Of a stretch of DNA of 64,000 nucleotides, positions 43,188 to 51,991 are shown piece after piece. The notes beneath the pieces are model-generated. The model was not told the DNA's origin. It saw nothing but the letters and a program-made list of their open reading frames with translations, and searched no databases. The position numbers and the translations under genes are program-made. Source of the stretch: CAZYFH01 sp965197395 (GTDB taxonomy: Bacteria > Acidobacteriota > Vicinamibacteria > Vicinamibacterales > UBA8438); the NCBI GenBank assembly GCA_965197395.1, contig CBDANB010000006.1, positions 248,001 through 312,000 of the forward strand, read 5' to 3'. Position 1 is the stretch's first letter; each line of letters starts with the position of its first letter.

Positions 43188-43550
43188 ATGCGGACGATTC
43201 TGCAGTGGCTCGCGCTGGTGGCCGTGGCCTACGCCTGCTGGCAGGTCGGACCGATCTATGTCCACAGCCGCCAGTTCGAGGAGCGGCTGGAGGCAATGGC
43301 TCGGCAGAGCATGAATGACCCGGATGGCTTGGTCATCCAGCGCACGCTGGAGCTTGCTTCCACGCTGGAACTCCCGCTGACCGCCGCCGGGATCACGGTG
43401 CGCCGGCTCCAGGCCCATACCTACATCGTTGCCACGTACACCGCCGAGCTGAACGTGCTCCCCGGCGTCTCCGTCCCGTGGTCCTTCGAGACGAGCGTCG
43501 ACGGTCACGTGATCGGGTCGCAACGGGCGAGCGACTTCATCCAGAATTAG
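43188..43550 (+). CDS. Small single-pass membrane protein of unknown function
   Basis: The 120-aa product has one N-terminal membrane helix (MRTILQWLALVAVAYACWQV) and a periplasmic domain of about 95 residues (FEERLEAMARQSMNDPDGLV ... YTAELNVLPGVSVPWSFET). GCGAGG lies 9 bp before the ATG and the gene follows lepB by 14 bp. The position and topology are like the DUF4845-type proteins that follow lepB in proteobacteria, but the similarity is weak and the function unknown. Confidence 0.6.
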   Translation: MRTILQWLALVAVAYACWQVGPIYVHSRQFEERLEAMARQSMNDPDGLVIQRTLELASTLELPLTAAGITVRRLQAHTYIVATYTAELNVLPGVSVPWSFETSVDGHVIGSQRASDFIQN

Positions 43551-43680
43551 ATGGGGCTTTGCCCCAAGCCCCCGCGACCGCTACGTGGGGACCCCGAGAG
43601 CCCCACTCCGCGGTCGCGAGGCGCGCCGTGCGCGCCTTGAATCAGGTGGGGCTTCGTCCCAAGCCCACGCGCGGTGCGGG
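43551..43680. repeat. Palindromic intergenic repeat, copy 2 (inverted relative to copy 1)
   Basis: GATGGGGCTTTGCCCCAAGC at the left and GTGGGGCTTCGTCCCAAGC at the right are hairpin-forming. The inner segment GGGGACCCCGAGAGCCCCAC...GCGAGGCGCGCCGTGCGC is the reverse complement of the core at 29985-30045 with few mismatches. Confidence 0.7.
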
Positions 43681-43715
43681 CCTAACCCCAGAGCTCACCC
43701 AAGCGAGTTCTGAGG

Positions 43716-44249
43716 TTAGGTCGCGGCGACGGCGACCAACGGCTCGTCCGTGGCCGGTCGCGGTCGGTGGAGTCGAAACTTGTCTCCGCCGGTGGCGGGC
43801 TCCTGCGCGCGCACGAACTCGAGCGCATGGGTGAGTGCGCTGATTGACGCTTCGAGGGTCGTCTCCACATCGGTGCGCTTCAACCGCAGCTGCGTGATCT
43901 CGCGCTCGACCACGTCGCGCCTGACCTGCGCTTTCTGCAGCGCCACGTCGGCGCGGCTCTGGGCGTCACGCACGATCACCTTCGCGTCCTGCTTCGCGGT
44001 GTGCCGCACGTCGTCGGCCAGCTTCTGAGCCGTCAGCAGGGTGTTGCGCAGATTCGTCTCACGCTCGCGGTGCTCAGCCAGCTGCTCGTCCCGGCGCTTG
44101 AGCTCATCTCGCATCTTGTCGAGCTCGCGCAGCGCCTGCTCATAGTCGTCGGCGGCCTCCGCGAGAAACGCCGCCACCTCGGCACGTTCAAAACCGCGGA
44201 CGGACGACCGGAATTTGTGTTGTCGGAGATCGAGTGGCGTGACGTTCAT
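43716..44249 (-). CDS. divIVA: DivIVA-domain coiled-coil protein
   Basis: The 177-aa protein starts with the DivIVA N-terminal module (MNVTPLDLRQHKFRSSVRGF, then ERAEVAAFLAEAADDYEQAL) followed by a long coiled coil rich in Glu/Arg/Gln to about residue 145 and a disordered tail. DivIVA proteins bind negatively curved membrane at poles and septa and recruit division or polar-growth factors. The stop side lies near a repeat; the ATG overlaps the yggS stop by 4 bp, matching the yggS...divIVA linkage seen next to division genes in other phyla. Confidence 0.85.
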   Translation of the reverse strand: MNVTPLDLRQHKFRSSVRGFERAEVAAFLAEAADDYEQALRELDKMRDELKRRDEQLAEHRERETNLRNTLLTAQKLADDVRHTAKQDAKVIVRDAQSRADVALQKAQVRRDVVEREITQLRLKRTDVETTLEASISALTHALEFVRAQEPATGGDKFRLHRPRPATDEPLVAVAAT

Positions 44250-44983
44250 GCTGTTGTCTCCCCCTCGGCTGGTGGAGTGCGGCGACCGAAGATAGCCGTT
44301 CCGACCCGCACCATCGTGGCGCCTTCTTGAATCGCGACCTCGAAATCGTGGCTCATTCCCATCGAGAGCTCGCGGACGACGCGTGCATCGATGCCGTCAC
44401 TGACGAGCTCGTCGCGGAGCCCGCGCAGTCGGCGGAAGTAGGGCCTGGCCTGCTCGGCATCGTCACTCCACGGCGGCATGACCATCAGCCCACGGACCTT
44501 GGCGGCGCGACATGATGGCGCGGCGTCGAGGAGGCGCCGAGTCTCGTCTGGCGACGCGCCGTGTTTCGCCGCCTCCCCCGCAAGGTCGACCTGCACGAGC
44601 AGGCGCGGCGCGGTTCCCTGATCGCTGGCGCCCCGGTCTATACGGCGCAGGAGCGTGAGGCTGTCCACTGAGTGAATCCAATCAAACGCGGCGGCCGCGT
44701 GCCGCGCCTTGTTGCCCTGCAGGTGGCCAATCAAGTGCCATCTGATCTGTAGTTCGGTCGATTGCGCGATCTTCTGCAGGGCTTCTTGCACGCGATTCTC
44801 GCCAACGTCGTCCAGACCCGCCTCGACGGCCGCGTCGATATGGGTCTGGGGGAAGGTCTTCGAGACGGCCACGAGACGGACGTCCTCGGGTCTGCGCCCG
44901 GCCTGGTGCGCCGCCTGCTGGATGCGGGTCCGGACCGCCGCGAGGTTTCGCCGGAGGGTATCGACGAGCGCCGGATCTGCCAA
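44246..44983 (-). CDS. yggS: PLP homeostasis protein, YggS family
   Basis: This 245-aa single-domain alanine-racemase-fold protein has the PLP-binding Lys42 in LVAVSKTFPQTHI, DVGENRVQEALQK, WHLIGHLQGNKAR and LSMGMSHDFEVAIQEGATMVR with RVGTAIFG at the end. YggS/PLPBP proteins bind pyridoxal phosphate without catalysis and buffer vitamin B6 and amino-acid pools. It is coupled to divIVA (4-bp overlap) and starts 1 bp after the helicase gene. Confidence 0.94.
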   Translation of the reverse strand: MADPALVDTLRRNLAAVRTRIQQAAHQAGRRPEDVRLVAVSKTFPQTHIDAAVEAGLDDVGENRVQEALQKIAQSTELQIRWHLIGHLQGNKARHAAAAFDWIHSVDSLTLLRRIDRGASDQGTAPRLLVQVDLAGEAAKHGASPDETRRLLDAAPSCRAAKVRGLMVMPPWSDDAEQARPYFRRLRGLRDELVSDGIDARVVRELSMGMSHDFEVAIQEGATMVRVGTAIFGRRTPPAEGETTA

Positions 44984-44984
44984 C

Positions 44985-46970
44985 CTACCGCTCCAGGCCC
45001 TCGGCGTTGAAGAAACGGTCGACTTCGGCCAGGTCGTGCGTCACTGGCGCCGGGGGCAGTGAGGCGATGAATCGATGACCGTAGCCTTTCGTCTGCACGC
45101 GCGAGTCCAGCAGCGCAAGCACGCCGCGGTCGGTGCGGTGGCGGAGGAGCCGCCCGAGACCCTGCTGGAGCGCGAGGATGGCCAGGGGCACCTGATAGTC
45201 CCCGAAAGCGCTACCGCCATCATCGGCGATCTTCTCCATCCGGGCCGCGGTCAACGGATCGCCGGGCGACGCGAACGGCAGCTTGTCGATGACGACGCAG
45301 CTCAGCTGGTCGCCGACGACGTCGACCCCCTGCCAGAAGCTCGACGTCGCGAGCAACACGGCGTTGGGCGTTGATCGGAACTCACGAAGCAGCACCGTGC
45401 GTGGCGCTCTGCCCTGGACCAGAATCGGATACGGAAGCGTTGGCGCGAGACGCGCCTCCACGTCGCGGAGATTTGCGTAGCTCGTGAACAGCACGAAGGC
45501 GCGACCGGCGGTCACGCGCAGCAGTCCCTCGACGTGCTGTGCGACGGCCTGTGTGAATGTCGGATGCCGCGGGTCTGGCATGTCGCGCGGCAGGTAGAGC
45601 ACCGCTTGTTCGCGGTAGTCGAACTCGGATGTCAGACGGATCTCTCTCGCGTCCGCCACCCCCAGCCGGCCGCGCACATAGTGAAACGACGCATCCACCG
45701 TGAGCGTGGCCGACGTGAGGATCGTGCCCTGCATGCGGTCGAGGAGCAGCTCGCGGACGATACCCGAAACGTCGATGGGCGATGCCCGCAAGAACACGCC
45801 TCGCCGGCGCAACTCGAGAAAGTAGACGAAATCGCGGTCGTCCGCGGCGAGCAGGAAGGAGAGCTGGCCGCCGATCTCCGTGGCGCGACGGCTCAGCGCC
45901 TGCAGGTCTTCGGACGCCGCGTCCGCGGTCGACAACGCGCGCGCGAGATCATCGAGCGCCCGCGCCACCCGGCGACCCGGTTCCGCCACGGTTGCGATCG
46001 CCTCGGGCGTGAGTCGGGTTCGATCGGTGGCGATGCTGGAGGCGGTGATGGCGCCAAAGAAGTAGCGAGCCGAGTCGCGGACCCCGTCGAGGAGGTCCCG
46101 CAGCTCCCGCAGGCTCGCCTCGTCCACATTGATGTCGGCGACATCGCCGAGCACGCGTCGGCCGTCGCGTTCGAGCTCGTCGAGGCGGTGATTGCTGACG
46201 GTGACGCCAAAGTACTGGGTCGCCACATCTTCGAGTTGGTGCGCTTCGTCGATGACCGCGTACGAACAGGCCGGAATCACCTCGCCGTAGTCGCTCTGCC
46301 GTACGGCCGCATCGGCGCACAGAAGGTGATGGTTGACGATGACGAGGTCGGACTCGGCGGCGCGCTGGCGCATCTTCGTGACGAAACATTCCTGATACGA
46401 CGGACACTCGGTCCCGATGCAGTTCTCCGACGTGGCCGAGACATCGTGCCAGACGGCGAGGTTGTCGGGGAGGTCTTCGATTTCCGCTCGGTCACCGGTT
46501 TCGGTCTGCTCGGCCCACTCGGCAATCTGGGCGATGTAGGCGGCGTCGGGGGCCGGGCGGGGCCCGTCGTCACCCTGCAGCGCCGCGAACCGGTGGAGAC
46601 AGAGATAGTTCCCGCGTCCCTTCATATACGCGGCCGTGAAGGGCGTCGCGAGCGCTGTTCGCAGCGCCGGGAGGTCCTTGTAAAAGATCTGATCTTGAAG
46701 ATTCTTGGTGCCGGTCGAGACCAGGACACGCTGGCCGCTCAAAATGGCAGGTACGAGATAGGCGAGCGTCTTGCCGGTACCGGTGCCCGCTTCGGCCAGC
46801 AGGACCCCGCCATGCTCGAAGAGCTCTGCGGCGGACGCGGCCATCGAGCGTTGGGTGTTGCGTGCCTCGAACGCCGGCAGCGCGCCCGCGAGCACGCCAT
46901 CGTCCGCGAACGCCTCGGCGACGGCGTGCGTCAGCTCGGGATGGTCGGGTACAGCGGGAACTTCCGGCAC
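44985..46970 (-). CDS. DinG/XPD-type iron-sulfur superfamily 2 DNA helicase
   Basis: The GTG at 46970 gives 661 aa. It has a Walker A GGVLLAEAGTGTGKTLAYLV, four Cys that fit an Fe-S cluster (YLCLHRF, ENCIGTECPSYQECF), the DEAH box YAVIDEAHQLEDVA and late helicase motifs (ILTSATLTVDASFHYVRGRL, LLATSSFWQGVDVVGDQLSC and QGLGRLLRHRTDRGVL). DinG-type helicases unwind R-loops, D-loops and G-quadruplexes 5' to 3'. The frame is open into glyA on the same strand up to 47468, but that part has no similarity; the chosen start overlaps glyA by 40 bp. Confidence 0.88.
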   Translation of the reverse strand: MPEVPAVPDHPELTHAVAEAFADDGVLAGALPAFEARNTQRSMAASAAELFEHGGVLLAEAGTGTGKTLAYLVPAILSGQRVLVSTGTKNLQDQIFYKDLPALRTALATPFTAAYMKGRGNYLCLHRFAALQGDDGPRPAPDAAYIAQIAEWAEQTETGDRAEIEDLPDNLAVWHDVSATSENCIGTECPSYQECFVTKMRQRAAESDLVIVNHHLLCADAAVRQSDYGEVIPACSYAVIDEAHQLEDVATQYFGVTVSNHRLDELERDGRRVLGDVADINVDEASLRELRDLLDGVRDSARYFFGAITASSIATDRTRLTPEAIATVAEPGRRVARALDDLARALSTADAASEDLQALSRRATEIGGQLSFLLAADDRDFVYFLELRRRGVFLRASPIDVSGIVRELLLDRMQGTILTSATLTVDASFHYVRGRLGVADAREIRLTSEFDYREQAVLYLPRDMPDPRHPTFTQAVAQHVEGLLRVTAGRAFVLFTSYANLRDVEARLAPTLPYPILVQGRAPRTVLLREFRSTPNAVLLATSSFWQGVDVVGDQLSCVVIDKLPFASPGDPLTAARMEKIADDGGSAFGDYQVPLAILALQQGLGRLLRHRTDRGVLALLDSRVQTKGYGHRFIASLPPAPVTHDLAEVDRFFNAEGLER

Positions 46971-48223
46971 AGTGCTTCGACTTCGGCACGAACCATCCCC
47001 GCAACGCGCGCGTCGTCGGGGGCTGCCAGGACCCGTGCGATCAGCTCGGCGATGCGATCCATCTCGTGTTCCGTCATGCCGCGGGTCGTGACCGCGGGCG
47101 TCCCGAGCCGGATGCCGCTCGCGACCATTGGGGGCTGCTCGTCGAAGGGGATGGCGTTCTTGTTGACCGTGATGGCCGCGCGGCCGAGTGCCGCCTCCGA
47201 CACTGCCCCGGTCAGTCCGCGAGACAGGACGTCGACCAGCAGCAGATGCGTATCTGTGCCCCCGCTCACGATGCGGAACCCTTCCGCGGCGAGCCCGGAG
47301 GCGAGACGCGCGGCGTTGGTGACGACCTGGCGCTGATAGTCGGCGAAGCCCGGTTCCGCCGCTTCCTTGAAGCAGACGGCCTTGGCCGCGATGATGTGCA
47401 TCAGCGGTCCACCCTGCACCCCCGGGAACAGCGCCTTGTCGAGGCGCTTGCGATGGGACTCCCGACACAGTGCGAGGCCGCCGCGCGGCCCGCGGAGCGT
47501 TTTGTGGGTCGTCGTGGTGACGATATGGGCGTGCGGGACCGGGCTCGGATGCAGTCCCGTGGCCACGAGCCCGGCGATGTGCGCCATGTCGGTCACCATC
47601 GCGGCCCCGATGTCCGACGCGACGGCCGCGATCCGTTCGAAGTCGATGATGCGCGGATAGGCGCTCGCGCCCACCATGATCAGCCGGGGCTTGTGCTCGC
47701 GTGCGAGCCGGGCAAGGTCGTCATAGTCGATCCGCTCGTCGTCGCGCCGGACGCCGTAGGGAACAACCGCATACAGCTGCCCCGAGAAGTTCAGCGGATG
47801 GCCGTGTGTGAGGTGGCCACCGTGGGCCAGGCTCATGCCGAGCACGGTGTCGCCGGGACTGAGCAATGCGAAATAGGCGGCCATGTTCGCCTGCGCGCCC
47901 GAATGTGGCTGCACATTGGCGTGTTCCGCCCCGAACAGCGCCTTGGCGCGGCCGATCGCGAGCGCCTCGGCCACGTCGACGCACTCGCAACCGCCGTAGT
48001 ACCGGCGTCCCGGATAGCCTTCCGCGTATTTGTTGGTCAGGACCGAGCCCATCGCGTCGAGGACCGCGGCGCTGACGAAGTTTTCCGAGGCAATCAGCTC
48101 GAGCCCTGAGTTCTGGCGCTCCACCTCATCGCGAATCGCCTGCGCGATTTCGGGGTCTGTGTCGGCCACGCGCCGTTGGCGCGTAGACTCCGCCGGGGCG
48201 GTCTCCTGGACGATGTTCGTCAT
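46931..48223 (-). CDS. glyA: Serine hydroxymethyltransferase
   Basis: The 430-aa PLP enzyme interconverts serine and glycine with tetrahydrofolate, feeding one-carbon metabolism. It shows LELIASENFVSAAVLDAMGS, LTNKYAEGYPGRRYYGGCE, NVQPHSGAQANMAAYFALL, the PLP-Lys segment IVTTTTHKTLRGPRGGL and RLGTPAVTTRGM. A 20-residue N-terminal extension precedes the usual start. It overlaps rpiB by 4 bp (ATGA). Confidence 0.97.
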   Translation of the reverse strand: MTNIVQETAPAESTRQRRVADTDPEIAQAIRDEVERQNSGLELIASENFVSAAVLDAMGSVLTNKYAEGYPGRRYYGGCECVDVAEALAIGRAKALFGAEHANVQPHSGAQANMAAYFALLSPGDTVLGMSLAHGGHLTHGHPLNFSGQLYAVVPYGVRRDDERIDYDDLARLAREHKPRLIMVGASAYPRIIDFERIAAVASDIGAAMVTDMAHIAGLVATGLHPSPVPHAHIVTTTTHKTLRGPRGGLALCRESHRKRLDKALFPGVQGGPLMHIIAAKAVCFKEAAEPGFADYQRQVVTNAARLASGLAAEGFRIVSGGTDTHLLLVDVLSRGLTGAVSEAALGRAAITVNKNAIPFDEQPPMVASGIRLGTPAVTTRGMTEHEMDRIAELIARVLAAPDDARVAGMVRAEVEALCRKFPLYPTIPS

Positions 48224-48675
48224 AGGGTCGGGGTTTCCTCGCGTTCCATCGAAGCGATCTTGTCGAGGCGTCGCTGATGTCGCCCACCAGCGAACGAGGT
48301 CGTCAAAAACGCGTCAACGATGGCCAACGCCGTGTCGGCAGCAAGGGTCCGGCCAGCCAGCGTGAGCACGTTCGCGTCGTTGTGTTCCCGGCTGAGGCGC
48401 GCCGTGTCGACGTCCGACACCGGTGCGGCGCGCACGCCACTGATCTTGTTCGCGGCGATCGCCATGCCGATCCCGCTCCCGCAAAAGAGGATGCCGCGGT
48501 CGAACGCCCCGGACGCCACGCCTTCGGCGACCCGGCGCGCATAGTCTGGATAGTCCACCCGTTCGTCGGAGTCCGTGCCGAGGTCCTCGCAGCCGACCCC
48601 GCGATCTCCGAGCGCGCGCTTGATGCGATCCTTGAGCGCGACACCTGCATGATCAGCGCCAAGCGCGATTCGCAT
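48220..48675 (-). CDS. rpiB: Ribose-5-phosphate isomerase B
   Basis: The 151-aa RpiB/LacAB family protein has IALGADHAGVALKDRIK, VDYPDYARRVAEGVASG and the active-site Cys region GILFCGSGIGMAIAANKISG followed by RAAPVSDVDTARLSREHNDA. It isomerises ribose-5-phosphate and ribulose-5-phosphate in the pentose phosphate pathway. The rpiB-glyA pair is a common bacterial operon and here begins a five-gene coupled minus-strand unit. Confidence 0.96.
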   Translation of the reverse strand: MRIALGADHAGVALKDRIKRALGDRGVGCEDLGTDSDERVDYPDYARRVAEGVASGAFDRGILFCGSGIGMAIAANKISGVRAAPVSDVDTARLSREHNDANVLTLAGRTLAADTALAIVDAFLTTSFAGGRHQRRLDKIASMEREETPTL

Positions 48676-48727
48676 GATGCGATTGTACTATAGCGTCCAC
48701 GGTTGCTTGCGAGGAACGGGCACAACG

Positions 48728-50077
48728 ATGTCACGCGAACCGACGGCTGGAGCGCCCTCTGTGGTCCGTGCGCCCGACCCGCCGCCACGGGTCACCGACC
48801 ACGGTGGCGTTTCGCGCCGTCACGGCACCGACCACGGTGGCGTTTCGCGCCGTCACGGCACCGACCACGGTGGCGTTTCGCGCCGTCACGGCACCGACCA
48901 CGGTGGCGGTTCGCGCCGTCGCCCGACCGTGGTCGTCGCGCCGCGAGCGGAACAGCGCATGCGCTCCGGTCATCCATGGATCTACCGCTCTGATCTCAAG
49001 CAGGTGGATGCCGATGCGGGCGACGTTGTGCGTGTTGTCGGCCGCCGCGGCCGGGCGCTCGGGTACGGGCTGTTCAGCGATCGGTCGGTGATCGCGCTGC
49101 GCATGGTGACCCGGGCGGATCGCCCACCCGACAGCACGTTCTGGCGAGAGCGGCTGGCGGACGCCGTGCGGTATCGGGAACAGCTCGCCATCGACGCCAC
49201 CGCCTATCGGCTCGTGCATGGTGAGGGTGATCGCTTGCCGTCGCTCATCGTCGACCGTTACGCCGAGGCATTGGTCGTCCAGACGCTGTCGCAGGGCATG
49301 GACCGGCAGCTGCCGCTCATCTGCGAGCTGCTTGCCGACATCGTGCGACCACGCGGCATCCTCGCGCGGAACGACCCGAAGGTGCGCGGCCTGGAGGGTC
49401 TCGACCAAACGGTCGACCTGTGCTACGGCGAAGTGCCGGACGTGGTCGAGGTGCGCGAAGGGCCGGTCACCCTGCTGGTCGAACCGCGGACCGGGCAGAA
49501 AACCGGCCTCTTCCTCGATCAGCGGGAGAACCGCGCGACGGCTGCGCGCTACGCGAAGGGCCGGGGACTGGATTGCTTCAGCTACACGGGCGCCTTCGCG
49601 TTGCGGATGGCCCCATCCTGCGTGGATGTGACGGCCATCGAGGTCTCGGATGACACGGTGGCCCGCGTCGCGCGGAACGCGGAGCGAAACGGCATCACGA
49701 ACATCCACGCGATCGCCGGCAACGCGTTCGACGTGCTGCGTGAGCTCGACCGCCGCGGCGATCACTTCGACACGATTGTGCTCGACCCGCCAGCCTTCGC
49801 CAAGAATCGCGGCGCGACCGTCAGGGCGCACGCCGGGTATCGCGAGATCAACCTCAGGGCGCTCAAGCTGCTCACGCGCGGCGGCACGCTCATCACCTCC
49901 AGCTGCTCGTATCACGTCGATGAGCCCACGTTCGGCCGCATCGTCGCCGAGGCCGCCGCCCACGCGCGCGCTGAAGTCATCGTGGTCGAGAAGCGGTGTC
50001 AGAGTCGCGATCATCCGGTGCTCGCAGCCGTGCCCGAGACGTCGTATTTGAAGTGTCTCGTCCTACGGAAGATCTGA
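48728..50077 (+). CDS. Class I rRNA cytosine methyltransferase, RlmI-like, with N-terminal repeat
   Basis: From ATG 48728 the protein has 449 aa. Residues 23-66 are four 11-residue repeats (TDHGGVSRRHG type), a basic, probably disordered insert. A PUA domain follows (PRAEQRMRSGHPWIYRSDLK ... GYGLFSDRSVIALRM), then an EEHEE/central region and the Rossmann methyltransferase (LFLDQRENRATAARYAKGRG, LDCFSYTGAFALRMAP) with FDTIVLDPPAFAKNRGA and LITSSCSYHV. RlmI methylates C1962 of 23S rRNA at C5. The true start could also lie after the repeats. It is divergent from rpiB. Confidence 0.85.
   Translation: MSREPTAGAPSVVRAPDPPPRVTDHGGVSRRHGTDHGGVSRRHGTDHGGVSRRHGTDHGGGSRRRPTVVVAPRAEQRMRSGHPWIYRSDLKQVDADAGDVVRVVGRRGRALGYGLFSDRSVIALRMVTRADRPPDSTFWRERLADAVRYREQLAIDATAYRLVHGEGDRLPSLIVDRYAEALVVQTLSQGMDRQLPLICELLADIVRPRGILARNDPKVRGLEGLDQTVDLCYGEVPDVVEVREGPVTLLVEPRTGQKTGLFLDQRENRATAARYAKGRGLDCFSYTGAFALRMAPSCVDVTAIEVSDDTVARVARNAERNGITNIHAIAGNAFDVLRELDRRGDHFDTIVLDPPAFAKNRGATVRAHAGYREINLRALKLLTRGGTLITSSCSYHVDEPTFGRIVAEAAAHARAEVIVVEKRCQSRDHPVLAAVPETSYLKCLVLRKI
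48794..48925 (+). repeat. Four 33-bp tandem repeats in the methyltransferase N-terminus
   Basis: Units start at 48794, 48827, 48860 and 48893, each opening ACCGACCACGGTGGCG. The first three are identical and the fourth has a few changes at its end. The unit is a multiple of three, so the frame is kept. Confidence 0.9.
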
Positions 50078-50111
50078 CAAAACCGCAGCAAGGGCGCGTG
50101 CTATAGTCCTC

Positions 50112-50200
50112 AGCAGCCGCCAGGGGTATCCGATACCGGGATTGAGAGCGCGACCCTTGGAACCTGATCCGGTTGAAACCGGCGAAGGGAGCGCGGCCGT
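50112..50200 (+). ncRNA. TPP riboswitch (THI element) upstream of thiC
   Basis: The core is clear: CAGGGGTATC (P2/P3 side), ATTGAGAGCG where CUGAGA is usual, GACCCTTGGAACCTGATCC, GGTTGAAACCGG (P5 hairpin) and CGAAGGGAGCGCGG. It binds thiamine pyrophosphate and lowers expression of thiamine genes. It lies about 60 nt upstream of the thiC start. A TATAGT at 50102 may be its -10 box, though no well-spaced -35 is seen. Confidence 0.92.
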
Positions 50201-50260
50201 TAGTCTCCCCCGCCTACCGGATCCGCCGATTAGCCGTCGCGGCTCGAGGGAGTGCAAATC

Positions 50261-51964
50261 ATGGCCAGCCCGGTCCCATCGATCCAGACCGATACCTCCG
50301 ACTTCACGACGGCGTTCCCCGGCTCGCGCAAGGTGCACGTGCCGGGTGCCCGCGTGAGCGTCCCGATGCGTGAGGTCGCACTGTCCGGCGGCGAGCCGCC
50401 GCACCGGGTATATGACACGAGCGGACCGCACGGAGTCAATGCGCGGCAGGGGTTGCCGCCGCTGCGCCGCGACTGGATCGATGGCCGCGACGATGTCGTC
50501 CAGGCGGCGCCGCGTGGTAGCGCGCCGGCATCCCAGACCCCGGCGCCGCGCCGACCTGCGGTGCGCGGCCAGGGCGCCGTGACACAGATGCACTACGCGC
50601 GCAAGGGACTCGTCACTGAAGAGATGGAGTTCGTGGCGATTCGGGAAGGGCTCGAGCCGGCGTTCGTGCGTGACGAAGTGGCGCGCGGGCGCGCGATCAT
50701 TCCGGCCAACATCAATCACCCCGAGCTCGAACCGATGGCGATCGGACGCCGCTTTCTCGTGAAGATCAACGCGAACATCGGCAACTCGGCGGTGAGCTCA
50801 TCGATCGACGAGGAAGTGGACAAGCTCCGCTGGGCCACGCTGTGGGGCGCCGATACGGTGATGGATCTGTCGACCGGTCCCGACATCCATCAGACGCGCG
50901 AGTGGATCATTCGTAACGCACCGGTACCCATAGGGACCGTACCGATCTACCAGGCGCTCGAGCGCGTCGGCGGCCGGCCAGAGGATCTGACCTGGGACGT
51001 CTATCGCGACACCCTCATCGAGCAGGCCGAGCAGGGCGTCGACTACTTCACCGTCCACGCCGGCGTGCGCCTGCACTACGTGCCGCTCACGGCGAACCGG
51101 CTCACCGGCATCGTGTCGCGTGGCGGTTCCATCCACGCCAAGTGGTGTCTGGCGCATCATCAGGAGAACTTCGCCTACACCCACTTCCGCGAGATCTGCG
51201 AAATCATGCAGGTGTACGACGTGGCGTTCTCGTTGGGCGACGGGCTGCGCCCAGGGTCGATCGCGGATGCAAACGACGAGCCGCAGTTCGCCGAACTACG
51301 CACGCAAGGTGAGCTGACGCGGATTGCCTGGGAGCACGACGTCCAGGTCATGAACGAAGGGCCCGGACACGTGCCGATGCACCTCATCCACGAGAACATG
51401 AAGAAGCAGCTCGAGTGGTGCGAGGAGGCGCCGTTCTACACACTGGGGCCGCTGACAACCGACGTCGCGCCCGGCTACGACCACCTGACCTCTGCCATCG
51501 GGGCCGCGATGATCGGGTGGTACGGGACCGCGATGCTCTGCTACGTCACGCCGAAGGAGCACCTGGGACTACCGAACCGGGATGACGTCAAGGCGGGGGT
51601 GCTGGCCTACAAGATCGCCGCGCACGCGGCCGATCTCGCCAAGGGGCACCCGCGCGCGCAGGCGCGGGACGACGCGCTGTCGAAGGCGCGCTTCGAGTTT
51701 CGCTGGGAGGACCAGTTCAACCTCTCACTCGACCCGGTGACCGCCCGCGCCTATCACGACGAGACGCTGCCGGCCGACGGCGCGAAGGTGGCGCACTTTT
51801 GTTCGATGTGCGGTCCCAGATTCTGCAGCATGGAGATCACACAGCAACTCCGGGACTACGCCGCCGAACGCGGGGTGAAACCGGCAGAGGCGGTGGCCAG
51901 CGGGCTCGTCGAGAAGTCGGCGGAGTTTCTCGAGGACGGGGAGATTTACGTCCCGACGAAGTGA
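50261..51964 (+). CDS. thiC: Phosphomethylpyrimidine synthase ThiC
   Basis: The 567-aa radical SAM enzyme converts aminoimidazole ribotide to hydroxymethylpyrimidine phosphate for thiamine synthesis. It shows MHYARKGLVTEEMEFVAIRE, RAIIPANINHPELEPMAIGR, KINANIGNSAVSSSIDEEV, VMDLSTGPDIHQTREWI, VMNEGPGHVPMHLI and the C-terminal Fe-S motif CSMCGPRFC (CxxCxxxxC). ATG 50261 has GAGGGAG upstream; a GTG at 50252 is less well placed. Controlled by the TPP riboswitch directly upstream. No other thi genes are adjacent. Confidence 0.97.
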   Translation: MASPVPSIQTDTSDFTTAFPGSRKVHVPGARVSVPMREVALSGGEPPHRVYDTSGPHGVNARQGLPPLRRDWIDGRDDVVQAAPRGSAPASQTPAPRRPAVRGQGAVTQMHYARKGLVTEEMEFVAIREGLEPAFVRDEVARGRAIIPANINHPELEPMAIGRRFLVKINANIGNSAVSSSIDEEVDKLRWATLWGADTVMDLSTGPDIHQTREWIIRNAPVPIGTVPIYQALERVGGRPEDLTWDVYRDTLIEQAEQGVDYFTVHAGVRLHYVPLTANRLTGIVSRGGSIHAKWCLAHHQENFAYTHFREICEIMQVYDVAFSLGDGLRPGSIADANDEPQFAELRTQGELTRIAWEHDVQVMNEGPGHVPMHLIHENMKKQLEWCEEAPFYTLGPLTTDVAPGYDHLTSAIGAAMIGWYGTAMLCYVTPKEHLGLPNRDDVKAGVLAYKIAAHAADLAKGHPRAQARDDALSKARFEFRWEDQFNLSLDPVTARAYHDETLPADGAKVAHFCSMCGPRFCSMEITQQLRDYAAERGVKPAEAVASGLVEKSAEFLEDGEIYVPTK

Positions 51965-51991
51965 TGGGTCGAGGCGGTCTCGGGACCGGCG

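Noticed and set aside
45534..47336. 600-codon plus-strand frame opposite the helicase and glyA
   Set aside because: It is antisense to two well-conserved coupled genes and has no recognisable motifs.
48794..48925. CRISPR-like array
   Set aside because: The four 33-bp units are contiguous with no spacers, lie in a coding frame and have no cas genes nearby.
50063..50719. 218-codon minus-strand gene over the thiC leader
   Set aside because: It covers the TPP riboswitch and the start of thiC in antisense and has no similarity to any family I recognise.
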